A stretch of 53,238 nt of DNA from Phycisphaerales bacterium (GTDB lineage: Bacteria; Planctomycetota; Phycisphaerae; Phycisphaerales; SM1A02), in contig JAKVBV010000015.1 in the NCBI GenBank assembly GCA_022446965.1, positions 1 to 53,238 on the forward strand, read 5' to 3'. Below, piece after piece: positions 34,480-42,028 of the stretch. The notes under the pieces were generated by a model. It saw nothing but the letters and a program-made list of their open reading frames with translations, was not told the origin of the DNA and did no database searches. Position 1 is the first letter of the stretch; every line of letters starts with the position of its first letter. Both the position numbers and the translations under genes were made by a program.

Positions 34480-35652
34480 ATGACTACCTTGCTTCGTCGT
34501 ATGATCGTTCCGTTTTTGGCAATCTGCCTGGTACAGGCGATTGCCGTTGCGCAGCTGGATCATCTTCGTGCCTTCATGCAGCAGCAGGTTGATGACGGCA
34601 ATGTCGTTGGCTGTGCCGCGCAGGTCACCAAGGGCGGGGAGACCGTGTTCTTCGAAGCCTTCGGCAATCACGAGCCCGGCAGCGATGCGCCGATGCGCAC
34701 CGACACGATTCTGCGCATCTACTCCATGACCAAAGCGATCACGTCGACCGCCATCATGCAGTTGGTGGAAAAGGGCAAGCTCGGCATCGATGATCCGGTT
34801 TCGCAGTACATCCCTGAGTTCGGACACATGATCGTGGGTGTGGGCGAGAACGCCCGGCCGGCATCCCGGCAGATCACGATTCGCGACCTGCTCACTCACA
34901 CGAGCGGCTTGGCCTACGACTTCTCGGCGCCACCGTCATTCAAGGCAGCCTATGCCAACACGTTCGTAGACACGACCAATCTAGAGCAGGCGGCCATTGC
35001 AATGGCCGAACTCCCGTTGGTGCATGACCCAGGCGAGTCGTTCACCTACGGGTTAAATACGGATGTCCTCGGTCGCGTCGTGGAAGTGGTCGCCGGGCAG
35101 ACCTTCGGCGATTACCTTGGCGAACACATCTTCTCGCCACTGGGAATGACCAACACGTCGTTCGAGCCTCCGGCCGACTATCCGATCATGCCCATCGTGA
35201 CCGGGATGCCCGGCGCCCTCGAGGTGGATAAGGCTCACTACGCCAAGGGCAGGACCGAGGCGCTTAAGCCTGGATTTGAAAGTGGTGGCGGCGGCCTATG
35301 GTCCACGCTGCATGACTACACGCGGTTTATGACTGCCATGGAGCGGCATGGTGAACTCGACGGGGTGCGCATCTTGAAGCCTAAGACTGTGGCTTTCATG
35401 ACTCAGCAGCATTTGAGCCCCGCCTATGAAAGCCCTCAGCGCTTCGGCCTTGGATTCGGCCTTAATGCCCCAGTGATGACTGAGTACGGTCCGCGTGGAG
35501 GTGGGCGATGGACATGGGGCGGGGCGGCGAGCACCTTCTTTTTCATCGATCCCAAGACGGATGTGACGGCTGTCTTTGTGACACAGAAGTTTCCCTTTGA
35601 CGCCATGCTCGGCGCAGCATTCGAGAAGGCTGTGTTGACATCCCTCAAATGA
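34480..35652 (+). CDS. Serine hydrolase, beta-lactamase family (class C-like / EstB-like)
   Basis: The 390-residue exported protein has a signal peptide (MTTLLRRMIVPFLAICLVQAIAVA). The nucleophile motif is YSMTKAIT (Ser 82, Lys 85) and the catalytic Tyr is in FTYGLNTDVLG (Tyr about 190). Later family blocks are GGLWSTLHDYTRFM and WTWGGAASTFF, the latter standing at the KTG position. These proteins are esterases, D-aminopeptidases or low-activity beta-lactamases, so no resistance role is claimed. The gene has its own promoter and ends 7 nt from the convergent yaaA stop. Confidence 0.92.
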   Translation: MTTLLRRMIVPFLAICLVQAIAVAQLDHLRAFMQQQVDDGNVVGCAAQVTKGGETVFFEAFGNHEPGSDAPMRTDTILRIYSMTKAITSTAIMQLVEKGKLGIDDPVSQYIPEFGHMIVGVGENARPASRQITIRDLLTHTSGLAYDFSAPPSFKAAYANTFVDTTNLEQAAIAMAELPLVHDPGESFTYGLNTDVLGRVVEVVAGQTFGDYLGEHIFSPLGMTNTSFEPPADYPIMPIVTGMPGALEVDKAHYAKGRTEALKPGFESGGGGLWSTLHDYTRFMTAMERHGELDGVRILKPKTVAFMTQQHLSPAYESPQRFGLGFGLNAPVMTEYGPRGGGRWTWGGAASTFFFIDPKTDVTAVFVTQKFPFDAMLGAAFEKAVLTSLK

Positions 35653-35654
35653 AA

Positions 35655-35675
35655 GGGTGTCAGACGCGTTTTTTT
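35655..35675. repeat. GTGTCAGAC motif copy 1 in a convergent gap
   Basis: GGGTGTCAGACGCG is followed by a run of seven T. Read on the minus strand it supplies the last codons and TGA stop of yaaA (K-R-V-stop). Copy 2 at 37828-37845 shares GGGTGTCAGAC and the T-run. The T-run may help terminate the plus-strand gene. Confidence 0.5.
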
Positions 35676-36454
35676 GCTGACATAGGCAGCGGCTTCGGCC
35701 GGGCGAACGTCAGTGTGTCATCGGCGTCGTCGATGAGGCGATAGCCCTCGGCATCGAAGTGGCGCAATCCCGCTGCGGTCTTGGGTTTGGTCACGGCCAT
35801 CCAGCGGGCGAATTCGCCGCGTGATCGTTTGGCGTAGAAGCTCATGAACTTTGCGGTGCCATCGACTTCCTGCAGAAACTTCACCCGCACCACCGGTACG
35901 TTCAGTGCTTCGAACTGTACGGCGTTGGCGTACTCGTCACTGGCCAGATTCACGAGGCAACATGCATCACCCATGTCGCGTTTGAGCGCCGTGGTGATTG
36001 CATCGCCCCAGAACTGGTAAAGATTGGCGGCCCGATCGATCTTGAGTCTGGTGCCCATCTCCAGTCGGTAGGCCTGCAGCACATCCATGGGCCGCAGCAG
36101 GCCGTACAAGCCGCTCAGCAATCGCACCTGATCCTGGAGCCATTGCTGCTGCGGCTTGGTGAGGCTCGCGGCATCCAGCCCTTGATACACATCACCGCTG
36201 AAGCACATGGCCGCCGCCCCCTTGGGGGCACTGCGGTGGCCGAGCACGGACCAACGTCGGGCGTTGTCTTCAGCAAGCGCAGGTGAAATGCGCTGCATGG
36301 TCTGCAGTTGTTTGGGAGACTTACCCCGCATCAGGGCAGCGATCGTCTTGCGTTGTGCCGCGAATCGAGGACGGCTGGTCGCGATCTTCGGTGGCGGGCC
36401 GTCGAAGTTCATCGACTTGGCCGGGGACAGAATGCCGAATGGTGCCTTGCTCAT
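35660..36454 (-). CDS. yaaA: Peroxide-stress protein YaaA (DUF328)
   Basis: The 264-residue protein matches YaaA: FGILSPAKSMNFDGP at the start, FSGDVYQGLDA, LSGLYGLLRPMDVLQAYRLE, VNLASDEYANAV and KFMSFYAKRSRGEFARWM. In E. coli YaaA limits free iron and DNA damage during hydrogen-peroxide stress and has a DNA-binding fold. It is translated from the same message as the glutathione peroxidase gene before it: the stops and starts overlap (ATGA at 36454-36451). That pairing fits a peroxide defence unit. The stop codon lies inside a short repeated motif. Confidence 0.95.
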   Translation of the reverse strand: MSKAPFGILSPAKSMNFDGPPPKIATSRPRFAAQRKTIAALMRGKSPKQLQTMQRISPALAEDNARRWSVLGHRSAPKGAAAMCFSGDVYQGLDAASLTKPQQQWLQDQVRLLSGLYGLLRPMDVLQAYRLEMGTRLKIDRAANLYQFWGDAITTALKRDMGDACCLVNLASDEYANAVQFEALNVPVVRVKFLQEVDGTAKFMSFYAKRSRGEFARWMAVTKPKTAAGLRHFDAEGYRLIDDADDTLTFARPKPLPMSAKKRV

Positions 36455-37023
36455 TGGTTCAGCGCGGCTTCGACCTGCCGTGTGAGCGTGTCATCCATTG
36501 GGCCGATATTCGAGCCGAAGTAGGCCAGGGGCGTGCCGTCGCGACCCACGAGGTACTTGCCGAAGTTCCAGCGGGGCAGCACATCCGTGACCGCGTACAG
36601 GTCGCGATAGACCGGTGATCGTGTGGCATCGTCTTTGATCGAGATCTTCGCCATCAGCGGGAAGCTAGCGCCGTGTCCTGCGGCGCACGCGGTGATGGCC
36701 GAGGCGTCGCCGGGTTCCTGCCCGCCGAAGTCGTTGCAGGGAAAGCCGATCACGGCGAAGCCTCTGTCAGCATAGGTGTCATGCAGTAACTGCAGGTCGC
36801 GGTACTGGGCGGTGTAGCCACAGTGGCTGGCGACGTTGACGATCAGGGACACCTGTCCGGCGTGATTAGCCAGTGAAGCGGGTGTGCCGTGGACGTCGTT
36901 TAGGTCGTGTGTGTAGATGCTCGTGGGGGCTGGTGGATCCACCTTGACCACGCGACTGTCGCAGCTGAGAAGGCCCAGTGGAATGGCGAGCGAGACAATG
37001 GATCGGATCAATCGGATCAACAT
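36451..37023 (-). CDS. Glutathione peroxidase-family lipoprotein
   Basis: The 190-residue protein starts MLIRLIRSIVSLAIPLGLLSC, a lipoprotein signal, so it acts in the periplasm. The thiol peroxidase triad is visible: Cys in VASHCGYTAQY, Gln in FPCNDFGGQEPG and Trp in PRWNFGKYLV. With Cys in place of selenocysteine it is probably thioredoxin-dependent. The start at 37023 is supported by TACACT exactly 6 nt upstream; ATG 37044 is the alternative. It overlaps yaaA by 4 nt and diverges from the transporter gene. Confidence 0.93.
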   Translation of the reverse strand: MLIRLIRSIVSLAIPLGLLSCDSRVVKVDPPAPTSIYTHDLNDVHGTPASLANHAGQVSLIVNVASHCGYTAQYRDLQLLHDTYADRGFAVIGFPCNDFGGQEPGDASAITACAAGHGASFPLMAKISIKDDATRSPVYRDLYAVTDVLPRWNFGKYLVGRDGTPLAYFGSNIGPMDDTLTRQVEAALNQ

Positions 37024-37029
37024 GAGTGC

Positions 37030-37067
37030 AGTGTAGCGATGCATGCGATGGCGTCTTGGCCTATCGT
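37030..37067. promoter_or_regulatory. Divergent promoter pair, TACACT (-) and TATCGT (+)
   Basis: TACACT (37035-37030, minus) is 6 nt before ATG 37023. TATCGT (37062-37067, plus) is 7 nt before ATG 37075. Both suggest leaderless messages. Confidence 0.45.
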
Positions 37068-37074
37068 CGGGTTT

Positions 37075-37824
37075 ATGACCAAGGGGTTCAAGCTGCATCC
37101 TGTCGAAGCCAGTGCGCTGCATGCGCGACGTGAGCGGGTATTCCTCGTGCTCGCCGGCTTGTTCCTCGGCACGCTCGCCATGCTCAACATCCTCGGTGTG
37201 CTCCGGTTCATCAAGCTGGGTGAAATTCACACGGAGAACTTTGACACACTCACGTTCGCAGTGGCGGTGGGCGTGCTCCCATACCCTGTGACCTTCCTGT
37301 GTACGGATCTCATCTGCGAGCTCTACGGTCGTGCGCGGGCCAACGCCGTGGTGTGGATGGGCGTGGTGCTCAATGCCTGGGTGCTGTTCATTCTTTGGCT
37401 GGGGGGTGTACTTCCAGGATTCGAGGAGACGCCCGGTGAGGGCACGTATTACGACGTGCGCACGCTGGCCTTTGGGGCCACCTTCGCCTCGATGGCCGCC
37501 TATCTGGTGGCGCAATTCACCGATGTCTGGTTGTTCCACTTCTGGAAGCGTCTCACCAACGGCAAGCACCTGTGGCTGCGCAACAACGCCTCCACGATGA
37601 TTTCGCAACTTGTAGACACGGTGGCCGTGATCCTGATCACCTGGTCGGTGGGCGGGCTCGCGAGTGTCATCACCGACGATTCGCCGCTGGCGCAGCAGCT
37701 GGTGCTGTTGATGCTCACCGGGTACGCGTTCAAGTTCGTGTGTGCAGCGATCGACACTCTTCCGCTGTATTGGCTGGTGCCGCGCCTCGCGCGGTGGCTG
37801 CAGATCGACACCGCGCGAACGTAG
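37075..37824 (+). CDS. yhhQ: Queuosine-precursor transporter (YhhQ / VUT family)
   Basis: The 249-residue inner-membrane protein takes up queuosine precursors (preQ0/preQ1) for tRNA modification. Family blocks are VGVLPYPVTFLCTDLICELYG, here in the second hydrophobic hairpin, YLVAQFTDVWLFHFWKRLT and ISQLVDTVAVILITW. There are about six membrane segments. ATG 37075 was preferred over 37039 because of TATCGT 7 nt upstream. No queuosine biosynthesis gene lies in the window, which fits a salvage role. The gene ends 8 nt from the convergent FAD oxidoreductase stop. Confidence 0.9.
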   Translation: MTKGFKLHPVEASALHARRERVFLVLAGLFLGTLAMLNILGVLRFIKLGEIHTENFDTLTFAVAVGVLPYPVTFLCTDLICELYGRARANAVVWMGVVLNAWVLFILWLGGVLPGFEETPGEGTYYDVRTLAFGATFASMAAYLVAQFTDVWLFHFWKRLTNGKHLWLRNNASTMISQLVDTVAVILITWSVGGLASVITDDSPLAQQLVLLMLTGYAFKFVCAAIDTLPLYWLVPRLARWLQIDTART

Positions 37825-37827
37825 AGC

Positions 37828-37845
37828 GGGTGTCAGACACCTTTT
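37828..37845. repeat. GTGTCAGAC motif copy 2 in a convergent gap
   Basis: GGGTGTCAGACACC followed by TTTT contains a palindromic GGTGTC-A-GACACC. On the minus strand it gives the last codons and stop of the FAD oxidoreductase (K-G-V-stop). The placement is the same as in copy 1 at 35655-35675. Confidence 0.55.
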
Positions 37846-39659
37846 CGCATACGGGCCTTCAACTCGTCCAGATGATTCGTGTACACATCGCGGGGCAGAC
37901 AATCGTGTTCGCGACACACCGCTGCGGCCATGCCCACAACTTCACCCATGCATCCGGTGGTCTTCATCACCCGCACTGCACCAAGGGCTTCATGGGTGAC
38001 GGAGATGTTGCGGCCAGCCATGAAGAGGTTATCCACCGTGCGTGAATACAGGCTGCGATATGGGCCCCACCAAGGGCCGTCGTAGTCATAGCCCGCACCG
38101 CGGGTGTAGTCGGCAATGAAGGGTTCATCTTCAAAGCCCTCCACATAGTTCGGATGGGGGAAGTGCGTGTCGATGCCCCAGGTGCATGGATAGCAGCCGT
38201 CTTCAAACACTCGTCCGTCGCGCAGGTCTTCGGCCTGCACCACCACGTCGCCCAACAGTCGCCGCGACTCACGTTTGCCTGCGATGTAGGCCACCCAGTC
38301 GAGTCGGTGGGCGGGAAAGCGGCCGTCGACATTCTTGATTGCATCCCACGCCCCGAAGATCGCCCGCAGGTTGTAATCGCGGATGCGTTCCATGTCACCC
38401 AGTGAGTCCAGATCGAAGCCGCTCTCCCAGTACCAGTTTCCGATGCTGATGGGTTCGGTCTTGCCGGTCACAGGCACGGTCTTGCCCCACTCGCGGCCGG
38501 GGAAGGGGCGGTCACTTAGATCAAGTGCCCATGGGCATCTTGGGAAGGTGGCGTCTTCGCACACCGCTTCGAGCTCGGCGCCCAATGGATCTTCGTCTTC
38601 GCATAGGCAGCGGATGTTCCAGAGGTTGCTTGCCCCCATGTGTCCGGTCGTCGTGATGGCGAAGTCCGCCCCGGCCAGTGCGCCCACACAGCCATCGCCG
38701 GTGCTGTCCAGCACTAGTTCACCGTGCAAGCGCAGCCGCTGTCCGGTGCGAATGTTCTGGGCCAGTACTGCGTTGATGTGCCCGCCCTTTGCAGGCAGTT
38801 CCACGCCATTGACATGGGTGTCGAGCAGCAGCGTGATGGCGTCGTGTGACTGGATGAGATCCAACTTGCGATCGTCATCAAAGACCGCCGCCGCCTGAGC
38901 GTTCTTTGATCGTGGACCTTTGGCGGGGATCAGTTCCATCACCACGCTACCGATGGCAGGGTACGGCTCGTGCTGCACATGGCCTTCGGGCCACACCCGC
39001 ACTTCCGACGAACTGTTGCCGCCCAGGACAGGGCGATTCTGCACCAGCGCCACTGTGAGGCCCGATCGAGCCGCGGTGATAGCAGCGCTACAGCCTGCGG
39101 TGCCGCCCCCGACAACGATCAAATCAAAGGGGCCCATGTCCTGGACCGGCGCCGCGAGTGCATCACGCCAGTCCTGCAAGGCGGCGCCTTCCGGTGGAGT
39201 CCAGTGCAGGTCCGAGTGCAGTGCGATGGCGTCGCATCGACCGTTGAACCCGGTGAGGTCATGCAAGGTGAGCGTGGTGGACTCGTCAAGATCCACCACA
39301 CCGCCGTCATGCCACGCCCAGGCGTCGCCGTGCTCGCCGAAGGTGACATCAAGTGGTGTGCCCTCAACGTGCACTTCAAACCGACCAGGCGCCGGGAGGG
39401 GGCTTTCATCCGTGCTCCAGGGTGCAACCCAGTTGCGGGTGCGCACCCACACACGATGTGGGCCAGATGTCGTGTGCACCACGGTCGTGGCATCGGCAAC
39501 AGGGCGACCAATGCCGTGGGCCAACACCATTGGTGATCCCATCAAGTCCATGAATTGTTGATCCACCACCCAGCCGCCGAGGTCATCGAACGATTCGGCC
39601 TCCACGAGATGGGGCGGGGCAAGCAGGACACACGTTAAGAGAAGGTTGGGCATCAGCAT
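37833..39659 (-). CDS. FAD-dependent oxidoreductase, exported (PF12831 type)
   Basis: The 608-residue protein begins with a signal-like MLMPNLLLTCVLLAPPHLVEA, then a galactose-binding-like region (about residues 25-170). The flavin domain follows, starting at FDLIVVGGGTAGCSAAITAA (about residue 178), with VLGGNSSSEVRVWPEG and the C-terminal FAD motif LFMAGRNISVTHEALGAVRV. Proteins of this architecture in Planctomycetota are thought to oxidise sugars or polyols outside the cytoplasm; the substrate is not known. TAGGAT lies 12 nt before the ATG. An in-frame ATG at 39653 is nearly equivalent. Confidence 0.87.
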   Translation of the reverse strand: MLMPNLLLTCVLLAPPHLVEAESFDDLGGWVVDQQFMDLMGSPMVLAHGIGRPVADATTVVHTTSGPHRVWVRTRNWVAPWSTDESPLPAPGRFEVHVEGTPLDVTFGEHGDAWAWHDGGVVDLDESTTLTLHDLTGFNGRCDAIALHSDLHWTPPEGAALQDWRDALAAPVQDMGPFDLIVVGGGTAGCSAAITAARSGLTVALVQNRPVLGGNSSSEVRVWPEGHVQHEPYPAIGSVVMELIPAKGPRSKNAQAAAVFDDDRKLDLIQSHDAITLLLDTHVNGVELPAKGGHINAVLAQNIRTGQRLRLHGELVLDSTGDGCVGALAGADFAITTTGHMGASNLWNIRCLCEDEDPLGAELEAVCEDATFPRCPWALDLSDRPFPGREWGKTVPVTGKTEPISIGNWYWESGFDLDSLGDMERIRDYNLRAIFGAWDAIKNVDGRFPAHRLDWVAYIAGKRESRRLLGDVVVQAEDLRDGRVFEDGCYPCTWGIDTHFPHPNYVEGFEDEPFIADYTRGAGYDYDGPWWGPYRSLYSRTVDNLFMAGRNISVTHEALGAVRVMKTTGCMGEVVGMAAAVCREHDCLPRDVYTNHLDELKARMRKGV

Positions 39660-39743
39660 GGGGTGCCAGCCATCCTAGGCAAGGATCATGGCTCTCATGG
39701 GGCTGTAAAGGCCATCAGGATTCGATTGCGTCAAGTACTGGGG

Positions 39744-39749
39744 TATAGT
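39744..39749 (+). promoter_or_regulatory. -10-like TATAGT, leaderless spacing
   Basis: TATAGT is exactly 6 nt before ATG 39756. A second ATG at 39751 is in another frame, so the spacing favours 39756. Confidence 0.5.
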
Positions 39750-39755
39750 CATGGC

Positions 39756-40553
39756 ATGCGAATTAGGGACGAGACACAGGTCCGTGGAGGCTTCTCGTTG
39801 GTGGAGTTGATGGTGGTGATCGCGATCATCGGCATCCTCACGGCGATCGTCGTGGTTTCGCTGACGCGAAGCCAAGATGCCGCACAGTCCGCCAATTGTC
39901 TGGCCAATCAGCGGCACATCGTCCGGGCGTGGATGGCCTACGGGGCTGACAACAACGGCGAGTTCCCCGGGCCGGACACGAATCGCAATCCCGACGTCGA
40001 CTGGATGCACTCCTTTGGCGCCAACATCGGTCCGGGCAATAGCGAACTCATTGGCGCAATCACCGATGGCAGCATGTACCAGTACATCGGGGATGCCTTG
40101 CTCTACCGTTCGCCGCAGGACCACACCGACCACATCCGCACGTACTCGATCAACGCCTTCCTCTCATCCGGCGAAGGGTCGCCCGACTGGGGCGGGCCAC
40201 CCGTCGATCTGGTGTCCTCGATCGCACGTATTCGTAACCCTTCGCAGATGATCGTGGTGTTGCCCGAGAATGACCATCGTGGGCACAACATCAACGGCTG
40301 GGGCATGAACATCAACGGCAGCGGCGTGTGGATCGATAAGCTCGCCACGTTCAATCCCGGCCGAATCAACCTCTGCTATCTCGACGGCCACAGTGCCCAG
40401 CACGTGTGGACTGGCGTCTCCCCTTATGTGAACTATGACCTTGAGTACGCGTTTAATCTGCCCCAGACCAATGTGTACTTCCCCGGGGCCGATTACGAGT
40501 GGATTCGTCAGCACATCTTTGATCCGTTCATGTTCGACGAGGTGTACGAGTGA
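39756..40553 (+). CDS. Prepilin-like protein (type II secretion/pilin N-methylation domain)
   Basis: The 265-residue protein has a prepilin peptidase site GG-FSLVELMVVIAIIGILTA with Glu at +5, then a long helix and a globular domain. INLCYLDGHSAQHVW is the H-X9-DG-type segment common in planctomycetal prepilin-like proteins. It is probably assembled into a pseudopilus or displayed in the periplasm; many paralogues exist in this phylum and their roles are unclear. The next gene overlaps by 4 nt (GTGA), so they are co-translated. Confidence 0.9.
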   Translation: MRIRDETQVRGGFSLVELMVVIAIIGILTAIVVVSLTRSQDAAQSANCLANQRHIVRAWMAYGADNNGEFPGPDTNRNPDVDWMHSFGANIGPGNSELIGAITDGSMYQYIGDALLYRSPQDHTDHIRTYSINAFLSSGEGSPDWGGPPVDLVSSIARIRNPSQMIVVLPENDHRGHNINGWGMNINGSGVWIDKLATFNPGRINLCYLDGHSAQHVWTGVSPYVNYDLEYAFNLPQTNVYFPGADYEWIRQHIFDPFMFDEVYE

Positions 40554-41149
40554 CACGCACGCTGGCACAGCTGAGTGCCTGTGTACTGCTGCTGTGTGGA
40601 TGCAGTGACGATCCGGTGCCGCCGCCGTCGTCTCCTTTACCTGCGCAGCCCGCAGTGTCCGAGCATGTCGCCGCACCAGAGCCCACTGGTCAAACACCGT
40701 CCGGGTACAGCCCATCTGGTGAATCTCGAGGCCCCGCTGCACCGCCACAGGTGCCAGGTATGGCGCCGGCCAATGGACGGCAGGCCATCCGTGGCCCGGC
40801 TGCGCATCCTCCGGCGCACAAGCCGATCGAGGCCGGTGCCAAGCCGCCACAGAATGAGCAGCTTGAGGTCACTTTGCCGCCGGCGCTGATCGACACGATC
40901 AATGATCCTCGGTACGCCGAGTTTCGGGCCCAGTGCCGGCCGTATCTGCAGCTGCGTGCGGACATGCGCCCGCTGGAGTTGGCGTTGGCCACGGGGACGG
41001 CAACCGATGAGCAAGTGGCGCAGTTCATGGCCCTCGACGCGAAGCTCACCAAGGAGCAGGAGCGGCTCAACGCCTACATCTGGCAGGACCATCACTCCAG
41101 TGAGGCCCGCCGCGCCATGGCCCTCATCATGACGCAGCCGTTGCAATAG
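40550..41149 (+). CDS. Proline-rich lipoprotein of unknown function
   Basis: The 199-residue product starts with GTG overlapping the prior stop. The leader MTRTLAQLSACVLLLCGC is a lipobox. About 70 Pro/Ala/Gly-rich residues form an unstructured spacer (about residues 22-98). A helical C-terminal domain follows, LPPALIDTINDPRYAEFRAQ to the end. The design suggests an envelope protein holding a helical domain away from the membrane. Coupling to the pilin-like gene suggests a shared role. Confidence 0.75.
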   Translation: MTRTLAQLSACVLLLCGCSDDPVPPPSSPLPAQPAVSEHVAAPEPTGQTPSGYSPSGESRGPAAPPQVPGMAPANGRQAIRGPAAHPPAHKPIEAGAKPPQNEQLEVTLPPALIDTINDPRYAEFRAQCRPYLQLRADMRPLELALATGTATDEQVAQFMALDAKLTKEQERLNAYIWQDHHSSEARRAMALIMTQPLQ

Positions 41150-41160
41150 GGGGCATTGCA

Positions 41161-41277
41161 GTGCGAATCATCACGGTGTTGATGATCATGCTGCTGTGCA
41201 CGGGCTGCGCGGTGGAGGGGTGGTCGTTGCCGGCGGAGTATCATGTGGTCTGCGAGGATCGCCCTCGCAGCAGGTGA
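41161..41277 (+). CDS. Small lipoprotein, 38 residues
   Basis: A GTG at 41161 opens MRIITVLMIMLLCTGCAVEG and the frame stops with TGA at 41275-41277. The leader ends in a lipobox (LCTGC), leaving a mature peptide of about 23 residues with one further Cys. AGGGGG lies 8 nt upstream, and the previous lipoprotein gene ends 11 nt before. It is too short for usual gene calling but has start, ribosome site and lipobox. It may belong to the same transcript as the pilin-like and lipoprotein genes and pseF. Confidence 0.6.
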   Translation: MRIITVLMIMLLCTGCAVEGWSLPAEYHVVCEDRPRSR

Positions 41278-41298
41278 TGTTCCTCGGAGACTCGACCG

Positions 41299-41997
41299 GT
41301 GGCCAATCCAATCGCTGTGATTCCGGCTCGGGGTGGGTCCAAGCGGATCGAAGGCAAGAACATCAAGCCCTTTCATGGTCGCCCCATGATCGAGTGGCCC
41401 ATCGCCACGGCGCTCGCCAGTAGCCTGTTTGAGCACGTGGTCGTGACCACCGATGACGAGGCCATCGCGCAGGTGGCTCGTGATGCCGGGGCGGCGACCC
41501 CGTTTCTGCGTGATCCTTCGTTGGCTGATGATCACACCGGCACGACCGAGGTCATCGCCGACGCCGTCGCGCGATTGAGTCTTGCAGACGACACGCCGGT
41601 GTGTTGCATCTACGCTACGGCCGCATTTGTAACGGCACCGCATCTGCGAGCGGGCCTTGCCGCGGTCACAGATGGGGCACGCTGGAGCTTCTCTGTGGGC
41701 AGCCATCGGGCACCGATCGATCGGGCCTATGTGATGCGTGATGGCCGCTTGCAGGCGCGGTCGCCCGAGCACATGGAGATGCGGTCGCAAGATCTGGAGC
41801 CCACCTTTTTCGACGCGGGCCAGTTCTACTGGGCAACTGCGGCGACGTGGCGCGACCCGAATGCTCGTGTGTGGGATGAGGCTGTGGGTGTAGAGATCGA
41901 AGCCGAGCGTTGCATCGACATCGATTCCCCCGAAGACTGGAGATTCGCCCATCGCATGTTTGCGCTGCTGGAGCAGTGTCACGATGGTGATGTATGA
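41299..41997 (+). CDS. pseF: Pseudaminic acid cytidylyltransferase
   Basis: The 232-residue enzyme activates a nonulosonic acid with CTP to give the CMP sugar. The nucleotide-binding start VIPARGGSKRIEGKNIKPFHG is the CMP-sialate synthetase/NeuA motif, and RSQDLEPTFFDAGQFYWAT and IDSPEDWRFA match the PseF branch rather than NeuA. GTG 41299 follows GGAGA at 8 nt spacing. It is the first gene of the plus-strand arm of the pse locus, 21 nt after the small lipoprotein. Confidence 0.9.
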   Translation: MANPIAVIPARGGSKRIEGKNIKPFHGRPMIEWPIATALASSLFEHVVVTTDDEAIAQVARDAGAATPFLRDPSLADDHTGTTEVIADAVARLSLADDTPVCCIYATAAFVTAPHLRAGLAAVTDGARWSFSVGSHRAPIDRAYVMRDGRLQARSPEHMEMRSQDLEPTFFDAGQFYWATAATWRDPNARVWDEAVGVEIEAERCIDIDSPEDWRFAHRMFALLEQCHDGDV

Positions 41998-42028
41998 AGG
42001 GGCAGAGAATGATCTGCCATCGCCGGCT

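Noticed and set aside
34480-35652. Antibiotic-resistance beta-lactamase
   Set aside because: The serine hydrolase fold is shared with esterases and peptidases, and there is no resistance context.
37024-37917. Long extension of the glutathione peroxidase frame
   Set aside because: It is antisense to the queuosine-precursor transporter, with His/Arg/Gln-rich shadow composition.
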